DNA of 64,000 bases from Torymus aiolomorphi (lineage: Eukaryota > Arthropoda > Insecta > Hymenoptera > Torymidae): positions 47,736,011 to 47,800,010 of the forward strand of contig CM070873.1 of the NCBI GenBank assembly GCA_036365515.1, in the 5' to 3' direction. Below, piece by piece: positions 51,880 through 62,767 of this stretch; position 1 is the stretch's first letter; each line of letters opens with the position of its first letter. Position numbers and translations under genes: made by a program. Under the pieces are notes generated by a model, which was not told the DNA's origin, ran no database searches, and worked only from the letters and a program-made list of their open reading frames with translations.

Positions 51880-52320
51880 TTTGCACTCAATCCCGACGAG
51901 ATAATCCCAAACTCTCGCTAACAACCTCACTCTCGCGCTAACGATATCATCATCATCATCATCATCCGAAACAACGTTAACCATCAGCCCTTAATTAGCG
52001 CACTATGCACACTTTCTCGGCCCCTTCGAAAAATTCTCATAATAGTAAGAAAAAAAAAACAACGCGCGGCGGCGCATCACTCGGTGATCGAAACCGCTAA
52101 TTAAGGCGGGAAAAATCGCCGGCCACACTGACACACTAACGAGCCCATACGTGCAGCTCTCTCGCACTATACGCGCGGCATTGGCGCGGAAGCCGCTTAA
52201 GTGTGTGAGAGAGAGGAAGAGAGAAGCGGGTCGAGCGCATCACGAGCGTACGCTGCACGGAGCTGTACATGTGCGCGGATATAAACGCGAGTAGTTCTTC
52301 TCTCCACTTTGATTTGTTTA
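51880..52320. promoter_or_regulatory. G+C-rich, CpG-undepleted island
   Basis: CGCGCG-rich sequence with a (CAT)n run near 51947-51966 and GAGAGAG near 52206-52222. It is the last such island before the plus-strand gene at 56.7 kb and another candidate for its promoter; that is inference. Confidence 0.3.
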
Positions 52321-52722
52321 TTGCTATCGTAAAACAATGCGAGCTGTTGGTAGACTTGAGGGTATTTAAGACCGAGCGAAGCAGGGTTTAGTATAAGAAG
52401 ATATCTTTTGTTGTACAGAGGGATTAATTCGTTGGAGAAATAGATTTACGTTGATTTGTTGAATTTCGAACCTTTTTTTCTTTATGTAACTATAAGTAAG
52501 AGAGAAAGTCGTCGATTTGTTCTTATAGGCAAAGAAAAATTAATATTTTAACAATTTTGTTTGATTGCGCCATGTTAAGTAATTGAAAAATCTTAAATGA
52601 TCTGTTATTAAAAATCTGTTATTTTATAAATATAGTATTTTTAATAAATAATGACTTAGGCAATCTATTGCTTTTTATATTACAAGTATTACTAAAATAA
52701 AATTGAATATTTGAGGAAACTA

Positions 52723-53441
52723 CACGGAGAGAAATTTTGTAGTGAAAATTACAAATATTCGAGACAAAATTACCAGTTTCTATGGTAATGGATGGACAGA
52801 CTGACAATTTCAAACTTTTTACCAAAGTGCCTTGGTAAAATTTTTTTTAGTTAATTTAAATTAAAAAAATTAACTTTTTTTATCCATATTGATGGATATA
52901 TAGTATTTTAATATAGAAATAGAAACAGAAACAAGGATGAAAAAACATTAAACTGAAAAAAAATTTTTACGGAAGCGGGATTCGATCCGACGATCTTTGG
53001 GTTGAAAGTCCGACGTTCTACCGACTGCGCCACGGAAGCTGTTACCAACAGTCATTTGAATCGCCGTTATTACTTACTCAAAATATGTGTATTGTTTTCA
53101 TTTTAACGTCGCGCACGCCTCTAGTATCATTCTTCTGAAACACAATAATGCGCAGTGCGCATGCGCGAGTACACAAATACCAGGTTATTTGGTAAAATTT
53201 ATCAGTTTTCTTAGTAAAAATTCTTAGGTTACCTTGTAAAAATGACTAGATCTCAATTTTTACCAGTGTGTCTGGTAATTTTTATTCCGATAATTTGGTA
53301 TTTTTTTTAAGTAGTTATGGTAGTTTTTCCTGGGAAACTTATAAATTGTATTAGAAACCTGGGAATATCACGGCTTTTGACAGTCTATCCATGCGCTACC
53401 AAGGTACCTTGGTAATTTTTACTCTAAAATTTCTCTCCGTG
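52723..53441. mobile_element. 719-bp TA-flanked TIR element carrying a tRNA-like unit
   Basis: The ends CACGGAGAGAAATTTTG and CAAAATTTCTCTCCGTG-type sequence (one base different) are inverted and flanked by TA (52721-52722 and 53442-53443). CCAAGGTACCTTGGTAA-type motifs and TTACCAG motifs recur inside both ends. The centre holds the tRNA-like segment at 52970-53040. No transposase frame, so it is non-autonomous. Confidence 0.8.
52970..53040 (-). pseudogene. tRNA-like sequence with Pol III A and B boxes
   Basis: On the minus strand the sequence has a D-arm/A box (TGGCGCAGTCGGTAGAAC), an anticodon-like loop (CTTTCAA, which would read TTC, glutamate) and a T-arm/B box (GGATCGAATCC). Eight T follow within about 15 bases, as a Pol III terminator would. 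The acceptor ends (GCTTCCG and CGCTTCCG) are not complementary, and the anticodon stem has two mismatches, so it is not a working tRNA. It looks like the head of a tRNA-derived SINE, or a captured tRNA, inside the DNA transposon at 52723-53441. Confidence 0.65.
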
Positions 53442-53604
53442 TATAGTTAATTAGCTCATCAAATCACGTAATAAATTTTTCATAAATCAATTGTCAAAGA
53501 CAATTGATAAACATAAAAGAGCATCATTACTTGCATCACTTTCATTGCGGTTTTATGCTTTTGTTAAAAATGGAAGCAAAAATATAAGAAGTTATCATCC
53601 TTAA

Positions 53605-53977
53605 GGGGGTTCCATAGCCGTATCATTACCGACCGAGCAATTGGCACAGTTTCAAGCTTATTAAAAATGAAATACATAAAATCACAAAAAATCAAGAGAG
53701 CACTTCGCTGCAGTTTTGAACGATCTATCACCCAGTACAAGTTTGAAGTCGAAATATCAAGTGGTTTTTGCAAAAACTTTGAAAGAAACCGAATTTTGTT
53801 TTGTTCAAAGTTTTTGCCCACTTTATATTTCGACTTCAAACTTGTACTGGGTGATAGATCGTTCAAAACTGCAGCGAAGTGTTCTCTTGATTTTTTGTGA
53901 TTTTATGTATTTTATTTTTAATAAGCTTGAAACTGTGCCAATTGCTCAGTCGGTAATGGTAGGACTATGGCACTCCG
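53605..53977. mobile_element. 373-bp palindromic MITE flanked by TTAA
   Basis: The arms are inverted along nearly their full length; for example CAAGTTTGAAGTCGAAATAT pairs with its complement. TTAA flanks both ends (53601-53604 and 53978-53981), as for piggyBac-type or Kolobok-type insertions. Outer ends are GGGGGTTCCATAG and CTATGGCACTCCG. The 100- to 105-codon frames here fall in the arms and are not genes. Confidence 0.8.
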
Positions 53978-53981
53978 TTAA

Positions 53982-55779
53982 TTTGAAGGAAAATGGCATT
54001 CAAGATAGCAACCCAATCATTATTCGTATTTGAATATAAAATTATGATTAGATAAGCATGAATCTTAAGTACTAACAGTTGCACTAATTATTATCTTTAA
54101 ATTGCAACTTACATCTCTAAAAATTTATTTTCATTGAAATAGTATGTTTTTAGTATAACATAATAGTATGAAAATATAAAATGCTGTTAATTTAACTATA
54201 CTGAAAAAAGTTTTGCAAAAATTACCACACTATCGCGTGAAGTTACCTGCACGGACTGTAAAAAACAAAAAAAAAATATCATACGTACATCGACACAAAA
54301 ACGTATGGTAGAAATAACTATTTGAAAGATTTAAAAGATAACTATAAAACTTTAGTTATAAATGCGATCTGTTATGGTAAGCCTCTAATACTTAAAATAA
54401 CAAGATTTTCTGATAATTTTTACAAAAAAATGTATGGACTCTAATTTATAAATATAGAAATATGTCATCATTTCGTATTTTTCAGAGTCAAGTTAGTTAT
54501 ATTTTGACTTACAAAGGTTATTATATTTTATGAGTGTGCCAGTATTGCACCATACAGCCTGGTACTTTTATAGTAAAGGTTACAACAATTGTCTCTGGGT
54601 GTACAGGAAATTTTATAATACAGTTTAGTGAATTTTCTTGTATGTTTTTTATAAAGTATGGAAATATTTTTTACAATCTGTAGTAGCTTTAAGGTCATAT
54701 TGACCGTAAGGTCTCATTCAAAAATTAAAGACAAATATTTTGGTTGTATAATTCGTCAAAAACAGTAATATTCTACAGTACTAAAAAGAAAAAAAATATG
54801 TAAAATATTTTTTAGAATTGTGAAGAAAACTTCACATCGACTTTAGAACATTTTAATGCTCATTTTTTCACTTTTTCGTATGACTGTACGTCTTATTTCA
54901 CAGTTTTTATGTTATATTTCAGAAAAAATTTTCGAAGTGGACATTTAAAAAAATGAAACTTGTTTATCTAACATACATTGACAATTACACGAACTGTCAA
55001 AGCTATATGACACTATATAGCATCTACGTTTTTTTTTTAATTTAGTTGCTAATTTTGCGAATTCTCATAAGGGGGCTAATGTTAAATTCAAATTGCAATA
55101 ATTTCCGTAACCATTCTCGTTAAGCCTCTGAAATTTTGCACAGCTCTTTATATTTATAACATTTAATGACTACCAAATTTTGAACAACTTGTCACTATTT
55201 TTGCCAGTATAATCTTAAGGAACAGTTCACAGTATGCCAATTGTTCAAAAAATTTTTGTAATTTTTTCTAAACTGCCTTCTCAGTATATTTATACCATGT
55301 ATACGAGAATTTAGTTCAGATAAATGTTAAAGATTTACGGCATCAATATGGTAGCAACATTTGCATTGTCAAGTACTACTATACACAAAGTTATTATCTT
55401 TGTGCATAGGTCATAAAGCTTGATAACATTTCATACACTTCGAGCTTAATTAATCATAATATTCACATCAATGCAAACAAAGGCATTAATAAAAATGGCA
55501 TACTTTTATATTCAAGCTAGGTTAAAATGAAAGAAGGTTCTAAATTTAAAATTAAAAGCCTCAACGAATGAGGCATAAATAGACTTATTTGTACATATTT
55601 GTACCAGCATGCGTAATTATTCAAAATACATCAGAACTAGTTTCATATAAGATTCTTGCTATTTACCGTCAGATTTAAAAAGTACATTGATTCAGAGTTC
55701 AAGTTCCAATACCCCACCTTAATGTTTATTTTGTTTTGATATTTAGCTATAGAGAAATTATATCCTTTTATATAATATC
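53982..55779. other. No gene seen
   Basis: A+T-rich. An ACTGAAAAAAGTTTTGC end at about 54202 resembles the MITE at 9617-9894, but no matching right end was found. Confidence 0.4.
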
Positions 55780-56100
55780 TGTACATATCCACGTAAAAAA
55801 ATTGATATATATGTATGGGCAAGATATATGCGTCCTGTTTGGACACGGCACCGGAGTCAAATATTCGCCATTTCTTTACATATATACTATCTCCCATATA
55901 ATACTCCTATATGTCCCATACTCTAAGAAAACAATGTATGGGACAGATATGGGCGTTATATGGGAAATAGTAGCGCTGTGGCCATATATGAACATATTAC
56001 CCATATATAGGCATGGTGAATATGGTCCATAAATGGCCAATACTATGGGCAATATATTGGCTACAAAACTTTTTTTACGCGGGTACTTTGTACATATAAT
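55780..56100. repeat. ~320-bp MITE-like element rich in ATATGGG motifs
   Basis: The outer ends TGTACATATCCACGTAAAAA and TTTTTACGCGGGTACTTTG are inverted. An inner hairpin pairs CCCATATAA...TGTCCCATA with TGTATGGGACA...TTATATGGG. The 98- and 78-codon frames across it are not genes. Confidence 0.6.
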
Positions 56101-56697
56101 TCTGACGGTCAAATAGCAGACGCGTTCATTATAATCTTACGTACGCCTTTCTTTATCCTGTCGTACCTCGTACCACCTTCACCTCACTACTATGTTTGTA
56201 ATTCACTTATGCAACAAAACTTATACGAATATGCAATAAGAATCCTTTTTTTAAATATAAACCTTGCAAAAAATATATGAATACGTAGTTTTTAATTGCA
56301 GTAGAGAACCTCTGTAATCTGTTATTTTAATTAAGGCGAATAAAACTTGACAAGTTTGCTATTGACAAACAAGAAATAAGAGATACCCATGTTTTTAATA
56401 AGGGAATCATTAGATAGTAAACGTATCTGTTCCTGTCTGGAACACTTTGCTAATTTGTTTTATTGGTAAGTCTCTTTCAATTAGTGGTATATACTTTTGA
56501 TTATCTCTCAATGTAAAGATAATTCAGCAAAATGGGAAACACTAAAATTAAAATATACAAAATTTATTGTATGATGTGTAATTATTTTTATATTATAAAA
56601 TTTTTCAATATAGTATTAAATTTAAAATCGTTCTTTTTGTAACTTCTTATTTATTTTTATATTTTGATCATACTCAAAGAGACATTTTATTTTCAGG
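56101..56697 (+). other. Intron or intergenic sequence ending in a splice acceptor
   Basis: A+T-rich, no gene. The end TTTTATTTTCAG (acceptor AG at 56696-56697) is a standard insect 3' splice site, so at least one upstream exon of the following gene is implied. Confidence 0.5.
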
Positions 56698-56726
56698 TAA
56701 CGATATAAACGACGTGAGGTTTCAAA

Positions 56727-56813
56727 ATGTTTTCCCTCCGCGACTCTTCGAGCGCTTGTTCTTCGGGCACCGATGAGGACTCCTTCGGTTGGTGGATTGG
56801 TGTCGAGTCACAT
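56727..56813 (+). CDS. First coding exon of an unidentified plus-strand gene
   Basis: The exon runs 56698-56813. It begins after the acceptor TTTTATTTTCAG and ends at the donor CAT then GTAAGG. The ATG at 56727 has the insect-like context CAAAATG, and an in-frame TGA at 56715 rules out an upstream start in this frame. It encodes 29 codons in phase 0: a serine-rich acidic start (MFSLRDSSSACSSGTDEDS, residues 1-19) followed by FGWWIGVESH. There is no signal peptide, so the product is probably cytosolic or nuclear. The phase matches the exon at 57710. I do not recognise the protein. Confidence 0.75.
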
Positions 56814-57709
56814 GTAAGGTTCCTATCATTCTGTATCTCAAGTATTATTTACGCTTTCATCTTTATCTACCTTTTCTATTTTATTCTCAAATATTTTGAA
56901 CACACAGTGTCAATATCATTACTATTTTTATTTTTGTTGTTTTATTACTTTACTTATGATAAAAATACCTACAAAAAGATGGAAAATTAAAAAATTCAAC
57001 AAAGAGAAATTAAAATTAAATTTTTTGTAATTTGTTTATATTTTCAAGATTGTTCAAAAAAGTGATCCACAAACAGACGACAATTTCTATACTGCAACAC
57101 TTTCGATCAAACTATATCTTGGTCAAGGATTTTTATTACCTTCCACATAGTTCAAAAATATACTTTGGTTAAATTTAATACTCTCATTTTAGATTATTTA
57201 ATATCATAACGGGCTCTCCGTCAAGTTTATAATAGAACAGGTGTTGAATTTTTCATATATCTATATAATTACAAAATTTTTGCATTGAAATACGTGCCTT
57301 TTTTAAATCTAAAAAATGTTAAATTTTAAACAACTCGCTCAAGTGCAAAATAATTTCAATTAAGTACGTACCATTTTATATGTATTTTTTTTTTGTACAT
57401 TTTTAATTTTAAACCACGTTCTCAATTTATAGCTGTAAAGTTTATTTCTGTAGCCTATGTTAAATAAATTAATTATATGAAAATTTACGAACTAAATATT
57501 AACCTATAATTTAAGAATTTAATATTTGAAATTGTTTCCAAATTTGTAAGTTATAATTATTATCACCTAAATTAGTTTTGCTAAAAATTTGAAAAACAAA
57601 TCGAATAAATTCGTTTTAGGAAATGACTACCTCAACAAAATTCAATTACCTTTCACAAAATATCAACATTAAACAATTTAAAAAGTAGACTTTCTTACCA
57701 ACTCGGCAG

Positions 57710-58109
57710 GCCCAACTACCGGAACCCAGCGTCACGGAGCCGCCCTCGGTCTCGTCCGAGTCTGCGATCTCGTGCACGGGTTCGGACGATGTGCCTGCGC
57801 CGAACGCTCTGATCGTTGCGACCACCACAAGCGCTTCTCCGACTCACAGTCGGCGCAGCAGCGAAGAGGCCGAGCACATCGAGCTGCGCTCGTTGAACCT
57901 CGAGACGCTGGCGGTGCCGACATCCGACGACCGGGGCGCGCTCTGCTACACGCCGGAACGGCTCATCCGCAACAAGGATTACCGGATCCTCGTACCGGGG
58001 CCCCGACGCTATCCCACCCTCGCCGACCTCCTCGACGCTCAGCGACGGACTTTCGAGAAGGAGGCGGATGGGGGCAGGATCGTCGAGACAAAGGATGATC
58101 GAAAAATTG
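57710..58109 (+). CDS. Second coding exon of the same unidentified gene
   Basis: The exon begins after the acceptor CCAACTCGGCAG (AG at 57708-57709) and ends at the donor AAAATTG then GTAAGG (GT at 58110). It joins the previous exon in phase 0 and stays open for 133 codons plus one base (phase 1), so a further exon lies to the right, beyond any exon I can find in the window. It is much richer in G+C than its flanks. The first ~60 residues are low-complexity S/T/P/A/E-rich and probably disordered. After SRRSSEEAEHIELRSLNLETLA the sequence looks more ordered: TSDDRGALCYTPERLI, then GPRRYPTLADLLDAQRRTF. RRSSEE could be a basophilic kinase site. No known domain is recognised. Joined to the first exon it gives about 162 residues of N-terminal sequence. 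Confidence 0.75.
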
Positions 58110-58574
58110 GTAAGGACGCGTTGACGCCGAGGCTTATGTTACTTATATAATACGTGTAATTCGATTGGATCGGACAGGAATTAGAGGCTGATTTTATATA
58201 GAAATTGAGGATTAATGAGTGAGTGAATTAAGGAAACCGATGTGTGAGAAAAAAGAAAAATACCGACTGAGCGTGTGATTTTTAAATCTTTTATTGGTAT
58301 TTTTACAAGTTATTGTTCGCATTAAAATGGAAGCATAAATAGAGCAGCGTTGGGCATAAAAACGAAAAATAAGTAGCAATTACAGCTGCTTTAATTAAAA
58401 TTTGTTGTATGCTGCTATAAAATAAAAACTAATAAACTTTATTAAACATAGATTTCTTTTTTATTAATTTTGGAATATTTCTATGAAATTCGTAAGATTA
58501 ATAACCTCATTACTTACATTGTAAAATCATGCTTTTTAAATACACACAATGAATATGCTAGTTTCTGACATACT
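58110..58574 (+). other. Intron sequence, no feature
   Basis: A+T-rich sequence after the donor at 58110. If the gene continues to the right, everything from here to the window end is intronic. Confidence 0.4.
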
Positions 58575-60325
58575 GTCGTATATCGCCGTGTGGTACGAAG
58601 AAAAGCCAACTTGGAAGTTACAGGCGAAGAAAAGCCAAAAACGCGTCTAAGGCGAAGAAAAGCCAGTTTGCGTCCTCCCAGACGAAGAAAAGCTAGTTTA
58701 CGCCCTCCCAGACGAAGAAAAACCGGTTGACTTTTCTCAAACGGAAGTAACATTTAGTTGGTATCTTATAGATAACTTTCAGATAATAAGATAAGATAAA
58801 GATAAAAAGATAATCAAAGAGATTAAAAATATTTTTAAAAAGATAAAAAGATGATCAGGCGAGATAATTAGATAACTAGTAATTGATTAGATGGCGTCAG
58901 TTGGGATTTTTCCTCCGCCGGAATGGCGCAAACTGGCTTTTCTTCGTCTAGGAGGACGCAAACTGGCTTTTCTTCGCCTTAGACGCATTTTTGGCTTTTC
59001 TTCGCCTGTAAGGTAAAGTCACCTATTATGACACAACGTGATAAGTGGTTCCTATTATGAAACAGTCATATAAAATAGTACATTATGTAACAAGGGAGAG
59101 AAGTCGCTCTTGATTCCCGTGGGCAGTTATCACCCGAGGGAATCATCGACTTTTTTCCCGAGTTACATATAGTACTTTATTCCCATCTCAACTGTGGGCA
59201 CTTTTTTATTTCGAAAGTGGGACCGACGGAAATATGGGGAGTGTTTATAAACATGGGCGGCGGCCGGCAAAAAAAGAGAAATATGGTCATATTTCCCTCT
59301 TTTGCGGTTTAAAATATCGTCATACTTCCCGCAAACGTTAAATTTGTTGAAAGAGGGAAACAAATCTAACTTTTGTCCCGCTTTTCAGGGAAAAAAGTGG
59401 CCATATTTGTTGAATTAATTAATTAACATCATAGAAAAAAATATAAAAAATATACTGATATCGATGCATTATGTGCTTCCCAAATATATAAAAATATATA
59501 TCATGCTTAGTGGTATCAGATCTTAAAAAAATTCATAAAAACTTGCTATCTACAAGTACATATAAATTGATTGCAAGATGAGCCAAAACTGTTCATTTTT
59601 AGTGTTGACTTTTTTCGTGATTATTTGATATTTTAGCATTTTTTAAGCGCATATTATAGTTCATACCATAGTTTTTGGACCATAGAATCAGTTTATATAC
59701 ACATTTACTAGTTTTTCTTGCTTATAAGGTAAATAGTATTTTATTTTACAGAAAAATGAAGATAGAATATGTCTATGATGTTTATATAAGTTTTTAAACG
59801 GTGAATTCCACCAGAATCAATATAATTTCCAATTTATAAATGAAACAGTAGGAACTATTACACTGTATAAGCACTTAATTTAGAATTATTGATAAATTTT
59901 GAAAACTAATATAAAGTGAAACTTTTTCACATTTTTTGTATATTATAAACAATTTTAACATTAAGAATAAGTTGTGTAAGTACCAAAAATGTGATAAAAG
60001 CTAGAAAAAGGATATTTTATTTTGTTTCATAATAGGGGTTGTAATTATGAAACATAGGTGCCAGCAGGAAAATCGTGTTTCATAATAGGCACTAAAATCA
60101 CTGTCACTATTTTGATAATAATTTATGAAATATAGCATTAATTTCAAATTTGGAAATAGATATTTATTCTACGAGAATTAGCGCTTCGAATGAGCTATGA
60201 TAGTATTCACTTTTATGTGATTTAGTTATTCCTTTTGTAATTGAAAAAAGTACCCGAAAATCATATCATAATAGACTACTTTACCTTAAGTTGGCTTTTC
60301 TTCGTACCGCGCGACGATATACGAC
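58575..60325. mobile_element. Foldback element with ~30-bp arrays of GAAGAAAAGCC in each arm
   Basis: The ends GTCGTATATCG (58575) and CGATATACGAC (60325) are inverted. The left arm has five GAAGAAAAGCC-type units at about 58595, 58624, 58652, 58682 and 58712 (period 28-30). The right arm has the inverted motif GGCTTTTCTTCG at about 58934, 58964, 58993 and 60293. The gap before the last unit is a later insertion (59012-60285). Without it the element would be about 475 bp. Flanks TACT and TACA may be a diverged 4-bp target duplication. The repetitive frame RKLAFLRLGG on the minus strand comes only from the array. Confidence 0.8.
59012..60285. mobile_element. 1.27-kb non-autonomous element inserted in the foldback right arm
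   Basis: The ends GGTAAAGTCACCTATTATGA and TCATAATAGACTACTTTACC are inverted with few mismatches. The left arm of the host foldback has uninterrupted sequence at the matching place, so this is an insertion. Flanks are GTAA and TTAA, so the target duplication is probably TAA or TTAA-like but not exact. TTTCATAATAGG or its complement recurs near both ends. A G+C-richer patch at 59100-59290 has no coding frame. Confidence 0.7.
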
Positions 60326-60429
60326 TACACATGTTGTACTTACTCTAGTATGCTATCGTTTCCTAGAACTCGTTGCTGCGGGTGTATATCTAGTCTGATA
60401 GTTTCGGGGATAATACAACTGTTACAAAT

Positions 60430-60902
60430 CGTCGCTCCCAAATAAAGTGCTATCTCAACGTCCGGTTGGAAAAGGAGTCATCTCGGCGCCCAGTTAGAAA
60501 AGGAGTCATTTCCGCGCCCGGTTGGAAAAAGAGTCATCTCCACACCCGGTTGGAAAAGATGCCATCTCCACATCCGGTTGAAAAGGGGTACCTTTGATTG
60601 AGATTTTCAGCCCTGCCAAAGTATATTTTTCGGAAGAGCTTTATATCGCTTTATATAAAAATAATTACTGTATAAAACGATATAAAGCTCGTCCGAAAAA
60701 TATACTTTGGCATGAGTGCTGAAAACTTCAATCAAAGGTACCCCTTTTCAACCGGACGCTGAGATGACACCTTTTCCAACCGGACGCCGAGATGACTCCT
60801 TTTTCAACCGGGCGCTGAGATGACTCCTTTTCCAACCGGGCGCCGAGATGACTCCTTTTCCAACCGGACGTTGAGATGACTCCCTTTTATTCGGGAGCGA
60901 CG
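60430..60902. mobile_element. 473-bp foldback element with five 28-bp repeats in each arm
   Basis: The TIRs begin CGTCGCTCCC and end GGGAGCGACG, flanked by AAAT on both sides (60426-60429 and 60903-60906). In the right arm ACCGG recurs at 60751, 60779, 60807, 60835 and 60863, an exact 28-bp period with unit GATGACTCCTTTTCCAACCG plus 8 bases. The left arm carries the inverted array at 60462, 60490, 60518, 60546 and 60574. Inside lies a further palindrome (GGGGTACCTTTGATTG and complement, AAAGTATATTTTTCGG and complement) with a short A+T-rich loop. No coding frame. Confidence 0.9.
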
Positions 60903-61115
60903 AAATATAGAATTCGACTTTTCCGTTTTGCCAGATAGTACTTAGAAGTATTCGTGCTAGTTGATCGCGAAATCAGAATAATCGGCACGAGGGTTCCGTA
61001 GAACCTGTCCGGTGGTATCCCGTTGGGTCCGGTGGTATCCGGAGAAAGGTTAGTTTAGATCTCGGACTAAAGAATAATACACTAAAACAAAAACCGCGTC
61101 GTGTTAAGCCCATTA

Positions 61116-61360
61116 GGGGCGGTCCACAAGCTTCCACGCCACGCTCCACAGCCACCGCCACTGTTGTAATTCGCGCGCTTCACTACGTTCCAATTTTCTT
61201 AAGGGTTCTACCTTACCGATCCAGCATGATATGTATGCTGATATGCATGCTGGATCGGTAAGGTTTCTACCCCTTCCCCTTAAGAAAACTGGAACGTAGT
61301 GAAACGCGCGAACTACAACGGTGGCAGTGGAGAGTGGCATGGAAGCTTGTGGACCGCCCC
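61116..61360. mobile_element. 245-bp palindromic MITE flanked by TTA
   Basis: The ends GGGGCGGTCCACAAGCTTCC and its complement are inverted, and inner arms continue through GTTCCA...TTTTCTTAAGGG to the apex near 61230-61245. TTA flanks both sides (61113-61115 and 61361-61363), which fits the 3-bp TWA duplication of PIF/Harbinger MITEs. Confidence 0.8.
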
Positions 61361-61362
61361 TT

Positions 61363-61671
<309 letters not shown>

Positions 61672-61691
61672 ACACGCAAATAGAAAAATTC

Positions 61692-61856
61692 AAAGAACAG
61701 GAACAGATATAAGAATAACATGGATATGTATATCTATATATATGAGGAACAGTAACGGCTAAAAGGAATACCTTGTACTGTTCCTATAACTGTTCCTGTT
61801 CCTCATACATATAGATATACATATCCATGTTATTCTTATATCTGTTCCTGTTCTTT
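61692..61856. repeat. 165-bp palindrome with AACAGGAACAG arms
   Basis: AAAGAACAGGAACAGATATA and its complement TATATCTGTTCCTGTTCTTT anchor the arms. The inner part (AACATGGATATGTATATCT) is also paired. It is a relative of the neighbouring 61363-61671 arms (ACAGATATAAGATTTAACATGG), so a hairpin family has duplicated locally. The remaining 61857-62767 shows no feature I can name; frames at 62049-62357 overlap on both strands and are not supported. Confidence 0.75.
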
Positions 61857-62767
61857 TACTTCTTCGTTTTGTGTGTAATGGGCTTTACATGAACTAGAGG
61901 ACCAGGATCCATCAAATGATGCGTGGATGTCTAAAATACAATAAGGCACAGGTATAGAGACGCCAACATACTTACGCACGGAGACAGGATCTGGAGGCTG
62001 CTCCCCTAACGTTATTTAAGTCGTCGGCGTAAGTATACTTAGTTACAGTTACGACTTACAGTTGACATCAGGATGGCGAAAACTTTTGAGAAACGACGGG
62101 CACGTGCGCAGCTTTAAATCGCCAATCCGCGTGGGGCTAGTGCGCCGGCGCACTGAAATCCGAAATTGCTTTTTACTCATCATCGTTAATTTTGCGTTTA
62201 AGAGAAGTTCTGATTCAAATTTGAATCGAGCGCGGCGTTGCAACAAATATCGCGCTTTCTCCGCGCGCGGTGTGTGTGAAATCTTCACCCCATAACAATG
62301 TAAACAAACCCCGTCACTCGACGTGAAGGCAAATTTGCGAGAACGAGAGTGAAACACTTCAAGAATTCGCGAATATACGTTGTGCCAAAATATGTTCGCT
62401 TTTTAGGGTGCGCTCCCATGCGTTACGGAAAAACTTACGGAATGGTAAAATCGTAATGGCGGTGATGCGAAATTTAAAATGTGTTAACTACATGATTAAA
62501 TAATACGTAGTAAATGTGGGTCTGATTAGTTATATTATCTTATTAATAAATAAAAACAATAATAGTCTTAATAACAATAAAGTAATTAATTCCATAAAAG
62601 TTACTCGCAATTAATTAATAACATTACATATTTACAATTTTTTAATATTCACTTTGTGCACAATCTAATTGATATTTATCTTCTTTTTCTTATTAAAAAC
62701 ATTGTTCATCAACAATAAACAATGTTGTTTAACAGTATGTACATGGTAATAATTCATAATGAGCGGG

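Noticed and set aside
53564..54033. Two frames giving the same NDLSPSTSLKSKY start on opposite strands
   Set aside because: They are the two arms of the palindromic MITE at 53605-53977.
58514..58753. 79-codon frame with RKLAFLRLGG repeats, looking like a repeat protein
   Set aside because: It is the 28-30-bp array of the foldback element read on the minus strand.
60430..60902. CRISPR-like array, because of the 28-bp period
   Set aside because: The repeats are contiguous without spacers and are mirrored in the other arm, so it is a foldback element.
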